In this document: in pieces, positions 25,876 to 33,649 of the stretch | How positions within the stretch are numbered: position 1 is the stretch's first letter | Layout of the letters: every line of letters begins with the position of its first letter | The notes under the pieces: model-generated | The model's database searches: none | What the model saw: only the letters and a program-made list of their open reading frames with translations | Told to the model about the DNA's origin: nothing | Made by a program: the position numbers and the translations under genes | Origin: Streptomyces sp. M92 | Lineage (GTDB): Bacteria > Actinomycetota > Actinomycetes > Streptomycetales > Streptomycetaceae | Assembly: GCF_028473745.1 (NCBI RefSeq) | Contig: NZ_CP101137.1 | Coordinates: forward strand, 6,758,001 to 6,822,000 | Direction: 5' to 3' | Length of the DNA stretch: 64,000 nt

Positions 25876-26637
25876 TCAGGCCACGCCGGCGTTGAGGAAG
25901 ATGCCGCCGTCGACCACGAGCGTCTGGCCGGTGACCCAGGCGGACTGCTCCGAGGTGAGGAAGGCGGTGGCACCGCCGATGTCGGAGGGCACGCCGAGCC
26001 GGCCCAGCGGGTAGCCCGCCGCGGCCTCCTCCTCGCGGCCCTCGTACAGGGCGGCGGCGAACTTGGTCTTGACGACCGCCGGGGCGATCGCGTTGACCCG
26101 CACCCCCGGCGCGAACTCGTGCGCCAGCTGTGCCGTGAGGTTGATCAGCGCGGCCTTGCTGACGCCGTAGGCGGCGATGAAGGGCGAGGGCGACAGGCCC
26201 GCGACGGAGGCGATGTTGACGATCGCGCCGCCGTTCTCCTTCTGCCAGGCGTGCCAGGTGCGCTGGGCGAAGCCGAGCGCCGAGATCACGTTGGTCTCGA
26301 AGACCTTGCGCGCGACGTTCAGGTCGAGGTCGGCGATCGGCCCGAAGACCGGGTTGGTGCCGGCGTTGTTGACCAGGAAGTCGACGCGGCCGAAGGCCTC
26401 CATCGTGCGCTCGACGGCGACGGCCTGGTGAGCCTCGTCGTGCGCCTTGCCGGCGACGCCGATGACCCGGTCGGCGCCGAGCTTGTCGACGGCCTCCTTC
26501 AGCGTGTCCTCGTTGCGGCCGGTGATGCAGACGCGGTCGCCGCGTGCGACGAGCGCCTCGGCGACGCCGTAGCCGATGCCGCGGCTGGCGCCGGTGACGA
26601 GCGCGACCTTCCCGGAGAGGGCGGGGAGTTCAGTCAT
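25876..26637 (-). CDS. SDR-family oxidoreductase (FabG-like)
   Basis: This 253-residue classical SDR has T-G-A-S-R-G-I-G (cofactor), N-N-A-G-T-N (active-site strand), N-I-A-S-V-A with the catalytic serine, Y-G-V-S-K and the closing V-D-G-G. It is downstream of a second SDR with a 43-nt gap, so the two are likely co-transcribed and may act on related 3-oxoacyl or steroid-like substrates. From memory, S. coelicolor has a similar fabG2-fabG3 pair here. Confidence 0.9.
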   Translation of the reverse strand: MTELPALSGKVALVTGASRGIGYGVAEALVARGDRVCITGRNEDTLKEAVDKLGADRVIGVAGKAHDEAHQAVAVERTMEAFGRVDFLVNNAGTNPVFGPIADLDLNVARKVFETNVISALGFAQRTWHAWQKENGGAIVNIASVAGLSPSPFIAAYGVSKAALINLTAQLAHEFAPGVRVNAIAPAVVKTKFAAALYEGREEEAAAGYPLGRLGVPSDIGGATAFLTSEQSAWVTGQTLVVDGGIFLNAGVA

Positions 26638-26680
26638 GTCAGTGGTCCCTAATCCCGGTGTTCCCTGGTCTCCGCGTGCC

Positions 26681-27442
26681 CTAGTCGAGCGGTCCGCCGG
26701 CGACGTACAGCACCTGGCCGGAGACGAATCCGGCCGCCTCACCGGTGAAGAAGGCGATGGCGTTGGCGATGTCGTCGGGCTCGCCGACGCGGGCGACCGG
26801 GATCTGGGTGGCGGCGGCGGCCTTGAAGTCGTCGAAGCCCATGCCGACGCGGTCGGCGGTGGCCTTGGTCATCTCGGTGGCGATGAAGCCGGGGGCGACG
26901 GCGTTGGCGGTGACGCCGAACTTGCCGAGCTCCTTGGCGAGGGTCTTGGTGAAGCCCTGCAGACCGGCCTTGGCGGCGGAGTAGTTGACCTGGCCGCGGT
27001 TGCCGAGGGCGGAGGACGAGGACAGGTTGACGATGCGGCCGAAGCCGGCGTCCACCATGTGCTTCTGGCAGGCCTTCGACATCAGGAAGGCGCCGCGCAG
27101 GTGCACGTTCATGACGGTGTCCCAGTCGGAGACGCTCATCTTGAACAGCAGGTTGTCGCGCAGCACGCCCGCGTTGTTGACGAGGATGGTCGGCGCGCCC
27201 AGTTCCTCGGCGATCCGGGCGACGGCCGCCTCGACCTGCGCCTCGTCGGAGACGTCGCAGCCGATCGCGACGGCCTTGCCGCCGGCCGCGGTGATCTTCT
27301 CGACGGTGTCCTTGCAGGCGGCCTCGTCGAGGTCGATGACGGCGACGGCGCGGCCTTCGGCGGCCAGTCGTACGGCCGTGGCGGCACCGATGCCGCGCGC
27401 GGCTCCGGTAACGACGGCGACCCGCTGCTCAGTGGTGGACAT
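26681..27442 (-). CDS. 3-oxoacyl-ACP reductase-like SDR (FabG)
   Basis: This 253-residue SDR is close to true FabG: T-G-A-A-R-G-I-G, N-N-A-G-V-L-R-D-N-L-L-F-K-M (as in FabG), N-L-S-S-S-S-A and Y-S-A-A-K with A-P-G-F-I-A-T-E-M. It probably reduces 3-oxoacyl thioesters. GAGGAG lies 9 nt upstream of the ATG. A candidate TetR-type operator (27503-27516) about 60 nt upstream suggests lipid-responsive control of this two-gene unit. Confidence 0.92.
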   Translation of the reverse strand: MSTTEQRVAVVTGAARGIGAATAVRLAAEGRAVAVIDLDEAACKDTVEKITAAGGKAVAIGCDVSDEAQVEAAVARIAEELGAPTILVNNAGVLRDNLLFKMSVSDWDTVMNVHLRGAFLMSKACQKHMVDAGFGRIVNLSSSSALGNRGQVNYSAAKAGLQGFTKTLAKELGKFGVTANAVAPGFIATEMTKATADRVGMGFDDFKAAAATQIPVARVGEPDDIANAIAFFTGEAAGFVSGQVLYVAGGPLD

Positions 27443-27502
27443 TGCTGCTTCTCCTCGTCCTGGGGATGCGGCCCGTGCGGGATTCCGCGGCCCCACCTTG
27501 GG

Positions 27503-27516
27503 TGAGCGACCGCTTA
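27503..27516. promoter_or_regulatory. Candidate TetR-type operator upstream of the SDR pair
   Basis: On the minus strand this reads TAAGCGGTCGCTCA, a near-perfect palindrome with AGCG/CGCT arms. Similar AAGCGNTCGCT sites are bound by actinobacterial TetR regulators of lipid genes (from general knowledge). It is about 60 nt upstream of the first SDR start. No matching regulator gene lies nearby. Confidence 0.45.
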
Positions 27517-27713
27517 GTACCTTCCGCAGACGTGACGCTAGAAGCCCTGGCACCCGGTGTCAACGGGACACCGGCGCGGTGTGATCCATTCCCCGGCGGC
27601 CGAACGCGGGACCAGTGGCCGCGCTCGCCCGATCGGACCAGCGCTGCGGGCCGCCGCGTCGCCGCGCGCCTAGCGTCGGAGCGGAGCCATTCGTGGCCGG
27701 AAAGGAGGCGTCC

Positions 27714-28547
27714 ATGCGCCGTCGTACCGGTGCCGCAGGCATAGCCGTCGCGATCGCCGCGATCGTGCCGCTGGCCGAACCCGCACACGCCCAGGACCCG
27801 GATCCCTGGACCCTCACCCACCAGAAGGCGGTCCGGACCGCCTCCGACAACGACCCGGGCGGCACCGACCTGTGGTCGCCCGACGCACTCTCGCCGGACG
27901 CGCTCTCGCCCGACGCACTCTCGCCCGACGCGCTCTCGCCCGACGCGCTCGCCGACGGACCGCCGAGCGACGGAGGGACCGGCGAAGCCGGAGCCGGCAC
28001 GGGCCGACCCGGCGACGGCGGTCTCGAGGAATACCGCCCCGACGAGACGGGGCTGGAGGAGTACCGCCCGGACCAGGGCGGGAACGGTGAGGGCGGATTC
28101 GGCCAGGACAGCGCCGAAGAGGGCTGGACCGGCCAGACCGGCACCGGTCACACGGGCATCGAACAGGCCGGGTTCGGCCAGGTGGGCAACGACCAGGCCG
28201 GGACCGGCCAGGGCCGGACCGACCAGGCCGGGGCCGGTGCCGCCCGGGAGGCGGGCGGCGGCGCGGCCGGTGGGGCGCTGCCGCGCAGGGACGCGCCCCC
28301 GACCATCTCCGCGACCTCCAAGCCTCGTCCCACCCCCACCACCCCGGCCCCCACGTCCGCACCGACCACGGCCGTGCCGGGTCCCGCGAGCTCGCCTGCC
28401 GTCACCCCGACGCTCGGTACCCAGGGCGGACTGGGCGGAGCCTCGGGCACGGGCCCCAGCGGCAGGGACATCGGCATCGGCCTGACCGGCGTGGCGAGCG
28501 TGGCGATCGCCGCCGCCCTCGTCCTCCGGCGCCGCCGTCACGTCTGA
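27714..28547 (+). CDS. Secreted, C-terminally membrane-anchored repeat protein
   Basis: I do not recognise the family. The 277-residue protein has a signal peptide (A-G-I-A-V-A-I-A-A-I-V-P-L-A-E-P-A-H-A), then five exact S-P-D-A-L pentapeptides (residues 55-79), two G-L-E-E-Y-R-P-D units, a Gly/Gln/Thr-rich region of G-x-G-Q units, a Pro/Thr/Ala linker, and a C-terminal hydrophobic helix with L-R-R-R-R-H-V. It is therefore exported and held at the membrane by its C-terminus, with no LPXTG-type sortase motif. AAAGGAGG is 5 nt before the ATG. Confidence 0.82.
   Translation: MRRRTGAAGIAVAIAAIVPLAEPAHAQDPDPWTLTHQKAVRTASDNDPGGTDLWSPDALSPDALSPDALSPDALSPDALADGPPSDGGTGEAGAGTGRPGDGGLEEYRPDETGLEEYRPDQGGNGEGGFGQDSAEEGWTGQTGTGHTGIEQAGFGQVGNDQAGTGQGRTDQAGAGAAREAGGGAAGGALPRRDAPPTISATSKPRPTPTTPAPTSAPTTAVPGPASSPAVTPTLGTQGGLGGASGTGPSGRDIGIGLTGVASVAIAAALVLRRRRHV
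27876..27950 (+). repeat. Five tandem 15-bp coding repeats
   Basis: Five in-frame copies of a 15-bp unit (TCGCCCGACGCACTC and variants differing at one or two positions), each encoding S-P-D-A-L. Near-identity between copies suggests recent slippage, so copy number may vary between strains. Confidence 0.9.
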
Positions 28548-28570
28548 CCGTCCCCCGGCAGGCGGGCCGC

Positions 28571-28954
28571 CTACCGCACCAGCAGTCCGAGGAGCCGTTC
28601 CGTCTCGGCCGCCGGATCGCCGGTGAGGCCGGTGTGGACGGGGCCGGGCTGGACGATCGTGGAACGGGGCGCGATCAGCCAGCGGAAACGGCGCCCCGGG
28701 TCGTCGCCGGCCGCCTGCCCCGCCGCGTCCCCGCCGGCGCAGACGCCCTCGACGGCCCGGAGCGCGGCGCGGACGCCGGGCAGGTCCACGTGCGGGTCCA
28801 GGGCCAGCAGCCGGTTCTCGTCGAGGTGGGTGCGGACACCGACGTAGGACCTGGCCCGGCAGTACACGAGCACTCCGGCGTTGACGCACTCCCCGCGCTC
28901 GACGCGGGGGACGACCCGCAGCAGCGCGTACTCGTAGACGTGGCGGTCGCTCAC
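28571..28954 (-). CDS. DUF3037-type protein paired with a HipA-like kinase
   Basis: This 127-residue protein begins H-V-Y-E-Y-A-L-L-R-V-V-P-R-V-E-R-G-E-C-V-N-A-G-V (read in two segments), which is the conserved start of DUF3037, and carries R-F-R-W-L-I-A-P-R-S-T-I-V-Q. Function unknown; in many bacteria it is the immediate partner of the HipA-like gene, as here. The GTG start overlaps the stop of that upstream gene by four bases, so they are translationally coupled. Confidence 0.82.
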   Translation of the reverse strand: MSDRHVYEYALLRVVPRVERGECVNAGVLVYCRARSYVGVRTHLDENRLLALDPHVDLPGVRAALRAVEGVCAGGDAAGQAAGDDPGRRFRWLIAPRSTIVQPGPVHTGLTGDPAAETERLLGLLVR

Positions 28955-29712
28955 CGGTCCCCCTCGGTCCTGATGCGCTCGTGGATGGTCGCGGCCCGCT
29001 CGATCAGGGGTCGTGCGTAGGCGCGGCGCAGGTCGTCGGCGGTCGCGAAACCGGGTTCGTCCAGCAGCCAGACGTCCGGGATCCCAGCTGTGACCTCGGC
29101 GAGGAGTTCCTCGGTGACCAGAGGGGCGAGCGCGTCGGCGGCCGAGCGGACGTCCGGGGCGAAGCGGGCGAGGGCGTGGTCCGAGGCGTCGTAGGGCCGG
29201 GCGGCGGAGGCCTCGGCGCCGGGCCAGTTGTGGTGCCAGATCATGGTCGCGCCGTGGTCGACCAGCCAGACCTCGCCCTGCCACCGCAGCAGGTTGGGGT
29301 TGCGCCAGGACCGGTCGACGTTGTTCACCAGCGCGTCGAACCACACGATCCGCCCGGCCTCCTCGGCGCCGACCTCGAAGGCGAGCGGGTCGAAGCCGAG
29401 GGCACCGGAGAGGAAGTCCATGCCGAGGTTGGTGCCGCCGCTCGACTTGAGCAGTTCCTGTACCTGCTGGTCGGGTTCGCCGAGCCCGAGCACGGGGTCG
29501 AGGCCGACCGTCACCAGCCGCGGCACCCGGAAGCCCAGTTTGCGGGCGAGTTCCCCGCAGACCACCTCGGCGACGAGCGTCTTGCGCCCCTGCCCGGCGC
29601 CGGTGAACTTCAGGACGTACGTCCCGAGGTCGTCGGCCTCGACCAGTCCCGGGAGCGAGCCGCCCTCACGCAGGGGCGTGATGTAGCGGGTGGCGGTGAC
29701 GTGTCTCAGCAT
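28951..29712 (-). CDS. HipA-like kinase-fold protein
   Basis: This 253-residue protein resembles a short HipA-like kinase. Y-V-L-K-F-T-G-A-G-Q has the position of the ATP-contacting lysine, L-V-A-E-V-V-C-G-E-L-A-R the next helix, W-F-D-A-L-V-N-N-V-D-R-S the catalytic loop with Asp and Asn, and L-V-D-H-G-A the metal-binding D-F/H-G. It is shorter than E. coli HipA and has no HipB beside it; its partner is the DUF3037 gene. The frame continues upstream without a stop into an SDR remnant, so a longer fusion is formally possible. Confidence 0.8.
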   Translation of the reverse strand: MLRHVTATRYITPLREGGSLPGLVEADDLGTYVLKFTGAGQGRKTLVAEVVCGELARKLGFRVPRLVTVGLDPVLGLGEPDQQVQELLKSSGGTNLGMDFLSGALGFDPLAFEVGAEEAGRIVWFDALVNNVDRSWRNPNLLRWQGEVWLVDHGATMIWHHNWPGAEASAARPYDASDHALARFAPDVRSAADALAPLVTEELLAEVTAGIPDVWLLDEPGFATADDLRRAYARPLIERAATIHERIRTEGDR

Positions 29713-29832
29713 TTCCGGAGCCAACCTGTCCCTTTGGACGCGCTTTCCATGGCCGTCCGCCTGCGCTTCCGGCTTCTGGCATGAAGTGTGCATAGTAACC
29801 GGGTGCGATCTCCGCCGCGGAGCACGGCCGGT

Positions 29833-30162
29833 GTCCCGCGAGCTGCCGACCATGACCGTCCGCCCCGCCATGTACCGCGCGTCGTCGCCCACGAAGAAGC
29901 CCACAATGGGAACGACGTCCCGGTCGAGGCCGCCGGAGCGGCCCAGCGGCACCGAAGCGGCGGACCGGGCTTGCCGCTCGGAACCGGCCCCGGCCCATGC
30001 GGCGACGCCTGCGGTCAGGGCCGTCGCACAGACCACGTTGACCCGGATGTCGTGCTGGGCCCAGTCGCTGGCGGCGACCCGGCGCAGACCACGGATCACC
30101 TCCTTCGCCGCGGAGTACGAGGCCTGGTTCGGCCGGCCGTTCAGACCGGCGCCGGAGTCGAA
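29833..30162 (-). pseudogene. C-terminal remnant of an SDR oxidoreductase
   Basis: This segment encodes the last third of a short-chain dehydrogenase: G-L-N-G-R-P-N-Q, the catalytic Y-S-A-A-K, I-R-V-N-V-V, P-L-G-R-S-G, and F-V-G-D-D-A-R-Y-M-A-G. The cofactor-binding half is missing; homology stops abruptly near 30163. It has also lost its stop codon and runs in frame into the HipA-like gene. It is best read as a decayed gene or a recombination junction. Confidence 0.75.
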
Positions 30163-30250
30163 GGGGCGCCCCCGCGGTGAACACTGGTGGAGCGGATCCG
30201 GAGGAAGGGACAACGGCACGGACGACGGAGCAGAAGGAGGCGACCGGCAC

Positions 30251-30494
30251 ATGAGGCGCGCGCACGTTCCGGCCCATCCCGCTCGGCCTGGAACGGCCGG
30301 CGGCGGACCGGGCCATCAGCCGGGCGGGAGCCGCCCGGCTGATGGAGTCGGCGGGCTGGAGCGCCGAACGGACCCAGCGGTTCCGCACGCAGACGGTCGA
30401 GCTCAACCACGGCATCGAGCAGCTCGGGGGGCGTGCGTGGGACCGTTTCGGCGGGACGGACGCCCGGCCGCCGGACACCGGCACGACGCGGTGA
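30251..30494 (+). pseudogene. Small gene with a frameshift at its start
   Basis: AAGGAGG (30233-30239) precedes ATG 30251, but the codon-biased frame is the one starting at 30255: R-T-F-R-P-I-P-L-G-L-E-R..., L-M-E-S-A-G-W-S-A-E-R-T-Q-R-F..., ending at TGA 30494. That frame has about 90% GC at third positions and a coherent helical protein of roughly 80 residues. A one-base insertion, or loss of one GC unit in the GCGCGC run at 30255-30263, would explain the break. I do not recognise the family. Sequencing error is possible. Confidence 0.45.
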
Positions 30495-30641
30495 CGGACG
30501 GGCCGACAGCGAAACGACAGCCGTGTTTTACGCCCGTCCGACCGCCGGCGCGACAGCATCTCGGCACGGTCTGAACAGCATGTGCCCCGGGGCCGTACCT
30601 CTCGGCAGATCATCACGCGTCCACCCGGAAGGAAACCCAGC

Positions 30642-31109
30642 ATGACCAGCGCACCGTTCCACCCCGCAGGACCGGCCCGTCGTACCGTCGTGGCGGCGGC
30701 CGGAGCGGCGGGGCTCGCCGTCGCGCTGACCGCGTGCTCGGGCTCCGGCGACGACGCGTCGGACGACAGCGGCGCCGCCGCGCCGCCCGCCTCCGAGGGC
30801 GCGGGCGGCGAGGACGCCGGAGCCGCGCTCGCGGCCACCGCGGACATCCCCGAGGGCGGCGGCAAGGTCTTCGCCGACCAGAAGGTGGTGGTGACACAGC
30901 CGACGGCGGGCGAGTTCAAGGCGTTCTCCGCCACCTGCACGCACCAGGGGTGCGCCGTGAAGAGCGTGTCCGACGGCGTCATCAACTGCCCCTGCCACAA
31001 CAGCAACTTCTCGATCACCGACGGCAGTGTGCAGGGCGGCCCGGCGCCCAAACCGCTGCCGGCCGTGCAGATCACGGTGAGTGGGGACTCGATCCGGCTG
31101 GCCGGATGA
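30642..31109 (+). CDS. Rieske [2Fe-2S] lipoprotein with Tat-like signal
   Basis: This 155-residue protein has a twin-arginine-like signal (P-A-R-R-T-V-V-A-A-A-G), a lipobox L-T-A-C, an acidic Ser/Gly/Ala linker and a Rieske domain with both cluster motifs: C-T-H-Q-G-C and C-P-C-H-N-S-N-F. It is probably exported folded with its cluster and held on the outer face of the membrane as an electron carrier. GGAAGGAA precedes the ATG. Its stop overlaps the start of the next gene (ATGA). Confidence 0.93.
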   Translation: MTSAPFHPAGPARRTVVAAAGAAGLAVALTACSGSGDDASDDSGAAAPPASEGAGGEDAGAALAATADIPEGGGKVFADQKVVVTQPTAGEFKAFSATCTHQGCAVKSVSDGVINCPCHNSNFSITDGSVQGGPAPKPLPAVQITVSGDSIRLAG

Positions 31110-31573
31110 CCGTCCCCCAGCGCCGGGGCCGGAAGATCATGATGACGCCCGGCGAACTGGACGCCTTCCTCACCACCCAGCGCACCTGCCGCGTGGCCAC
31201 GGTGTCGGCCGACGGCGCCCCGCACGTGAGCACGCTCTGGTTCGTCTGGGACGGCTCCTCCATGTGGCTGTACTCGGTGGTGCGCAGCCGGCGCTGGGTC
31301 GATCTGCGGCGCGACCCCAGGGCGGCGATCGTGGTCGACACCGGCGAGGAGTACGACGAGTTGCGGGGCGCGGAGCTGTCCGGCCGGGTGGAGTTCGTGG
31401 GCGAGGCGCCGCGCACGGGCGAGCTGTGCGCCGAACTCGACTTCCCGGAGACGCTGTTCGCCCGCAAGAACTTCCGTCTGGAGGAGATGCCGCACGACGG
31501 CCGTCACGCCTGGCTGCGGCTGACGCCCGAGAAGGTCGTCTCCTGGGACTTCCGCAAGCTGGCGTCCCGGTAG
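31106..31573 (+). CDS. Pyridoxamine-5'-phosphate-oxidase-like flavin/F420 protein
   Basis: This 155-residue split-barrel protein opens with T-P-G-E-L-D-A-F-L-T-T-Q-R-T-C-R-V-A-T-V-S (in two segments), then S-T-L-W-F-V-W-D-G-S-S and R-R-W-V-D-L-R-R-D-P-R-A-A, typical of the PPOX/F420-binding family. It is probably an FMN- or F420-dependent reductase. ATG 31106 overlaps the Rieske stop (ATGA), so translation is coupled and the two may share an electron path, which is inference. Confidence 0.88.
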   Translation: MTVPQRRGRKIMMTPGELDAFLTTQRTCRVATVSADGAPHVSTLWFVWDGSSMWLYSVVRSRRWVDLRRDPRAAIVVDTGEEYDELRGAELSGRVEFVGEAPRTGELCAELDFPETLFARKNFRLEEMPHDGRHAWLRLTPEKVVSWDFRKLASR

Positions 31574-31590
31574 GCGCCCGGCGGGGCCCG

Positions 31591-32493
31591 TCAGCCGAGC
31601 CGTCCCGCCGCCGCCCGCAGCGCCTGGACCGCCGCCCGGATCGACGGGCGGCGGTCGGCGTCCGCGCGCCAGACCACGTACACGTGCCGGCGCACTCGCT
31701 GCCTGAGCGGCACGGTGAGGACGCCGTCCGGCATGGGATGACGGCCGAGCAGCGGAGCGATGCACACGCCGAGCCCCGCGGCGACCAGGCCGAGCTGGGT
31801 GTGGGTCTCGGCGGCGCGGTGGCCGATGATCGGCTCGATGCCCTTCGAGCGCAGCGTGAACATCAGCCACTCGTGGCAGAACTCGCCCTCCCCCCACGTG
31901 ATCCACTCGTCTTCGGCGAACTCGGCGAGGTCCACCTCCGCCCGGTCCGCGAGCCGGTGGCCGGAGGGCAGGGCCACGTCGGCCGGGTCGTCCAGGAGCG
32001 GCGCCTTGACCAGGCCGTCGGGCAGCGGCATCGGCTTGTTGTACCAGTCGAGCACGACGGCCAGGTCCAGGTCGCCGCGCACCACGCCGCTGACGCCGCG
32101 CTCCGGCTCCAGCTCACAGGAGCGGATGCGCAGCGCGGCGTGCTCGGCGCGCAGGGCGGCCAGGGCGGCGGGGAAGAGCCCGCGGGCGGCCGTCGGGAAC
32201 GCCGCGATCCGCAGCTCGCCCGCCACCTGCCCGCGCTGCGCCTCCAGGTCGGCCTGGGCCAGCTCCACCTGGGAGAGGATGCGGGCCGCGTGCTCGGCGA
32301 GCAGCCGGCCCGCGTCCGTGAGCCGTACGCCGCGCCCGTTCTTGGCGAGCAGCCGCTGTCCGGCCTCGCGCTCCAGCTTGGCCATCTGCTGGGATACGGC
32401 GGAGGTGGTGATGTGCAGACCGGCGGCGGCACCGCTGACCGATCCGTGCCGGGCCAGGGCGTCTAGGGTGCGCAGGCGCTCCAGGTTCAACAT
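31591..32493 (-). CDS. LysR-family transcriptional regulator
   Basis: This 300-residue regulator has the LysR winged HTH (L-D-A-L-A-R-H-G-S-V-S-G-A-A-A-G-L-H..., S-A-V-S-Q-Q-M-A-K-L-E-R-E-A-G) and a periplasmic-binding-like effector domain. It diverges from an EamA-type transporter gene 74 nt away; an inverted repeat in the gap is a good operator candidate. It likely controls that exporter in response to its substrate. Confidence 0.95.
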   Translation of the reverse strand: MLNLERLRTLDALARHGSVSGAAAGLHITTSAVSQQMAKLEREAGQRLLAKNGRGVRLTDAGRLLAEHAARILSQVELAQADLEAQRGQVAGELRIAAFPTAARGLFPAALAALRAEHAALRIRSCELEPERGVSGVVRGDLDLAVVLDWYNKPMPLPDGLVKAPLLDDPADVALPSGHRLADRAEVDLAEFAEDEWITWGEGEFCHEWLMFTLRSKGIEPIIGHRAAETHTQLGLVAAGLGVCIAPLLGRHPMPDGVLTVPLRQRVRRHVYVVWRADADRRPSIRAAVQALRAAAGRLG

Positions 32494-32506
32494 GTAAGTA
32501 ATGCTA

Positions 32507-32530
32507 CGAGATATCGGGTGCGAAATCTCG
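32507..32530. promoter_or_regulatory. LysR-type operator candidate
   Basis: CGAGAT (32507-32512) and ATCTCG (32525-32530) form 6-bp arms 12 nt apart between the divergent lysR and eamA genes. The spacing is compatible with a LysR recognition site. GCTACGAG also repeats directly at 32503 and 32536. Confidence 0.5.
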
Positions 32531-32567
32531 GTTGTGCTACGAGGATGTCTGTCCCATCGTTGACCGC

Positions 32568-33569
32568 ATGAGCAGCGGCGCTACTTCCTCCCCCGCGGTC
32601 CGGCGCGTCTTCGACTGGCGACTGCGCTTCGGGCTCCTTTCCCTCGTGTGGGGTTTCAGCTTCCTCTTCATGAAGGTGGGGACCGAGGCTTTCGCCCCGT
32701 TCCAGGTCACGCTGGGGCGGCTGGCGTCCGGTGCCGCGGTGGTGGCCGTGGCGATGGCGGTGAAGCGGGAGCGGCTGCCGCGCGGGGTGCGGACCTGGGT
32801 GCATCTGGCGGTCGCCGGCTTCCTGCTGAACGCGCTGCCGTTCTCCCTGTTCGCCTTCTCGGAACTCACCATTCCGTCGTCCCTGGCGGGCATCTGCAAC
32901 GCGACCTCGCCGCTGTGGGGCATGGCCCTGTCGCTGGTCGCCCTGTCGGAGGACCGGCCGACCCGGCGCCGGGTGGCGGGCCTCGGCATCGGCTTCCTCG
33001 GCGTCCTGACGGTGCTGGGGGTCTGGCAGGGCTTCCACGGCCTCGACGTCACGGGCACCGCGCTGGCACTGCTGGCCTCACTCAGCTATCCGGTCGGCTG
33101 GATCTACGTCCGCCGCACGCTGGCCGGCTCCAGCCACTCCCACCTCTCGCTGACCGGCGCCCAGCTGGGCCTGGCCACATTGCAACTGGCCATCGTGACA
33201 CCCCTGTTCACCTCGATGCCCACCAGCTTCCCGGTCGTGCCGCTGCTGGCGGTCGCGGCCCTGGGCACCCTCGGCACCGGGCTCGCCTTCCTGATCCAGT
33301 ACGACCTGGTCGCCGAGGTCGGCCCGACGACGGCCCAGATGGTCACGTACTTCACGCCCGTCATCGCCACGGCCGCGGGCGTCGTGCTCCTCGGCGAGTC
33401 CCTGTCCTGGTCGACGCCGGTCGGCGCGGTGATCGTCCTGGCGGGCGCCGCCCTGACCCAGGCACGGCCGAGGAAGGCCGCGGACGCCGGTGAACGGCCG
33501 ACGATGACCGCCGCGACCGGTGAGCGGGGCGGGCGGACGCGGGAACGCCAGCGGGCGTCGGCGACCTGA
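32568..33569 (+). CDS. EamA/DMT-family transporter
   Basis: This 333-residue protein has ten predicted transmembrane helices in two EamA repeats (L-L-S-L-V-W-G-F-S-F-L-F-M-K-V-G; P-L-W-G-M-A-L-S-L; second repeat with F-T-P-V-I-A-T-A-A-G-V-V-L-L-G-E). Family members export metabolites such as amino acids. A 40-residue charged C-terminal tail is cytoplasmic. It is divergent from lysR, its probable regulator. The ATG at 32568 is preferred; an earlier in-frame ATG (32532) overlaps the operator region. Confidence 0.93.
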   Translation: MSSGATSSPAVRRVFDWRLRFGLLSLVWGFSFLFMKVGTEAFAPFQVTLGRLASGAAVVAVAMAVKRERLPRGVRTWVHLAVAGFLLNALPFSLFAFSELTIPSSLAGICNATSPLWGMALSLVALSEDRPTRRRVAGLGIGFLGVLTVLGVWQGFHGLDVTGTALALLASLSYPVGWIYVRRTLAGSSHSHLSLTGAQLGLATLQLAIVTPLFTSMPTSFPVVPLLAVAALGTLGTGLAFLIQYDLVAEVGPTTAQMVTYFTPVIATAAGVVLLGESLSWSTPVGAVIVLAGAALTQARPRKAADAGERPTMTAATGERGGRTRERQRASAT

Positions 33570-33649
33570 GCGGCGGAAGGCGGGGCACCGGCGGGCCGCG
33601 GACGGCCTCAGCGGCCGCCGGTCCCGGACGGCACGGGCGGCCGCGCGCC

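Noticed and set aside
27876..27950. A CRISPR array
   Set aside because: The 15-bp units are contiguous, in frame and have no spacers.
28571..29712. A classical HipBA toxin-antitoxin module
   Set aside because: There is no HipB-type XRE gene; the partner is a DUF3037 protein.
29713..30641. A mobile element at the SDR remnant
   Set aside because: I see no transposase, terminal inverted repeats or target-site duplication.
29666..31906. A 746-codon minus-strand open frame
   Set aside because: It crosses the Rieske and PPOX genes on the other strand and has no coherent domain; it is a shadow.
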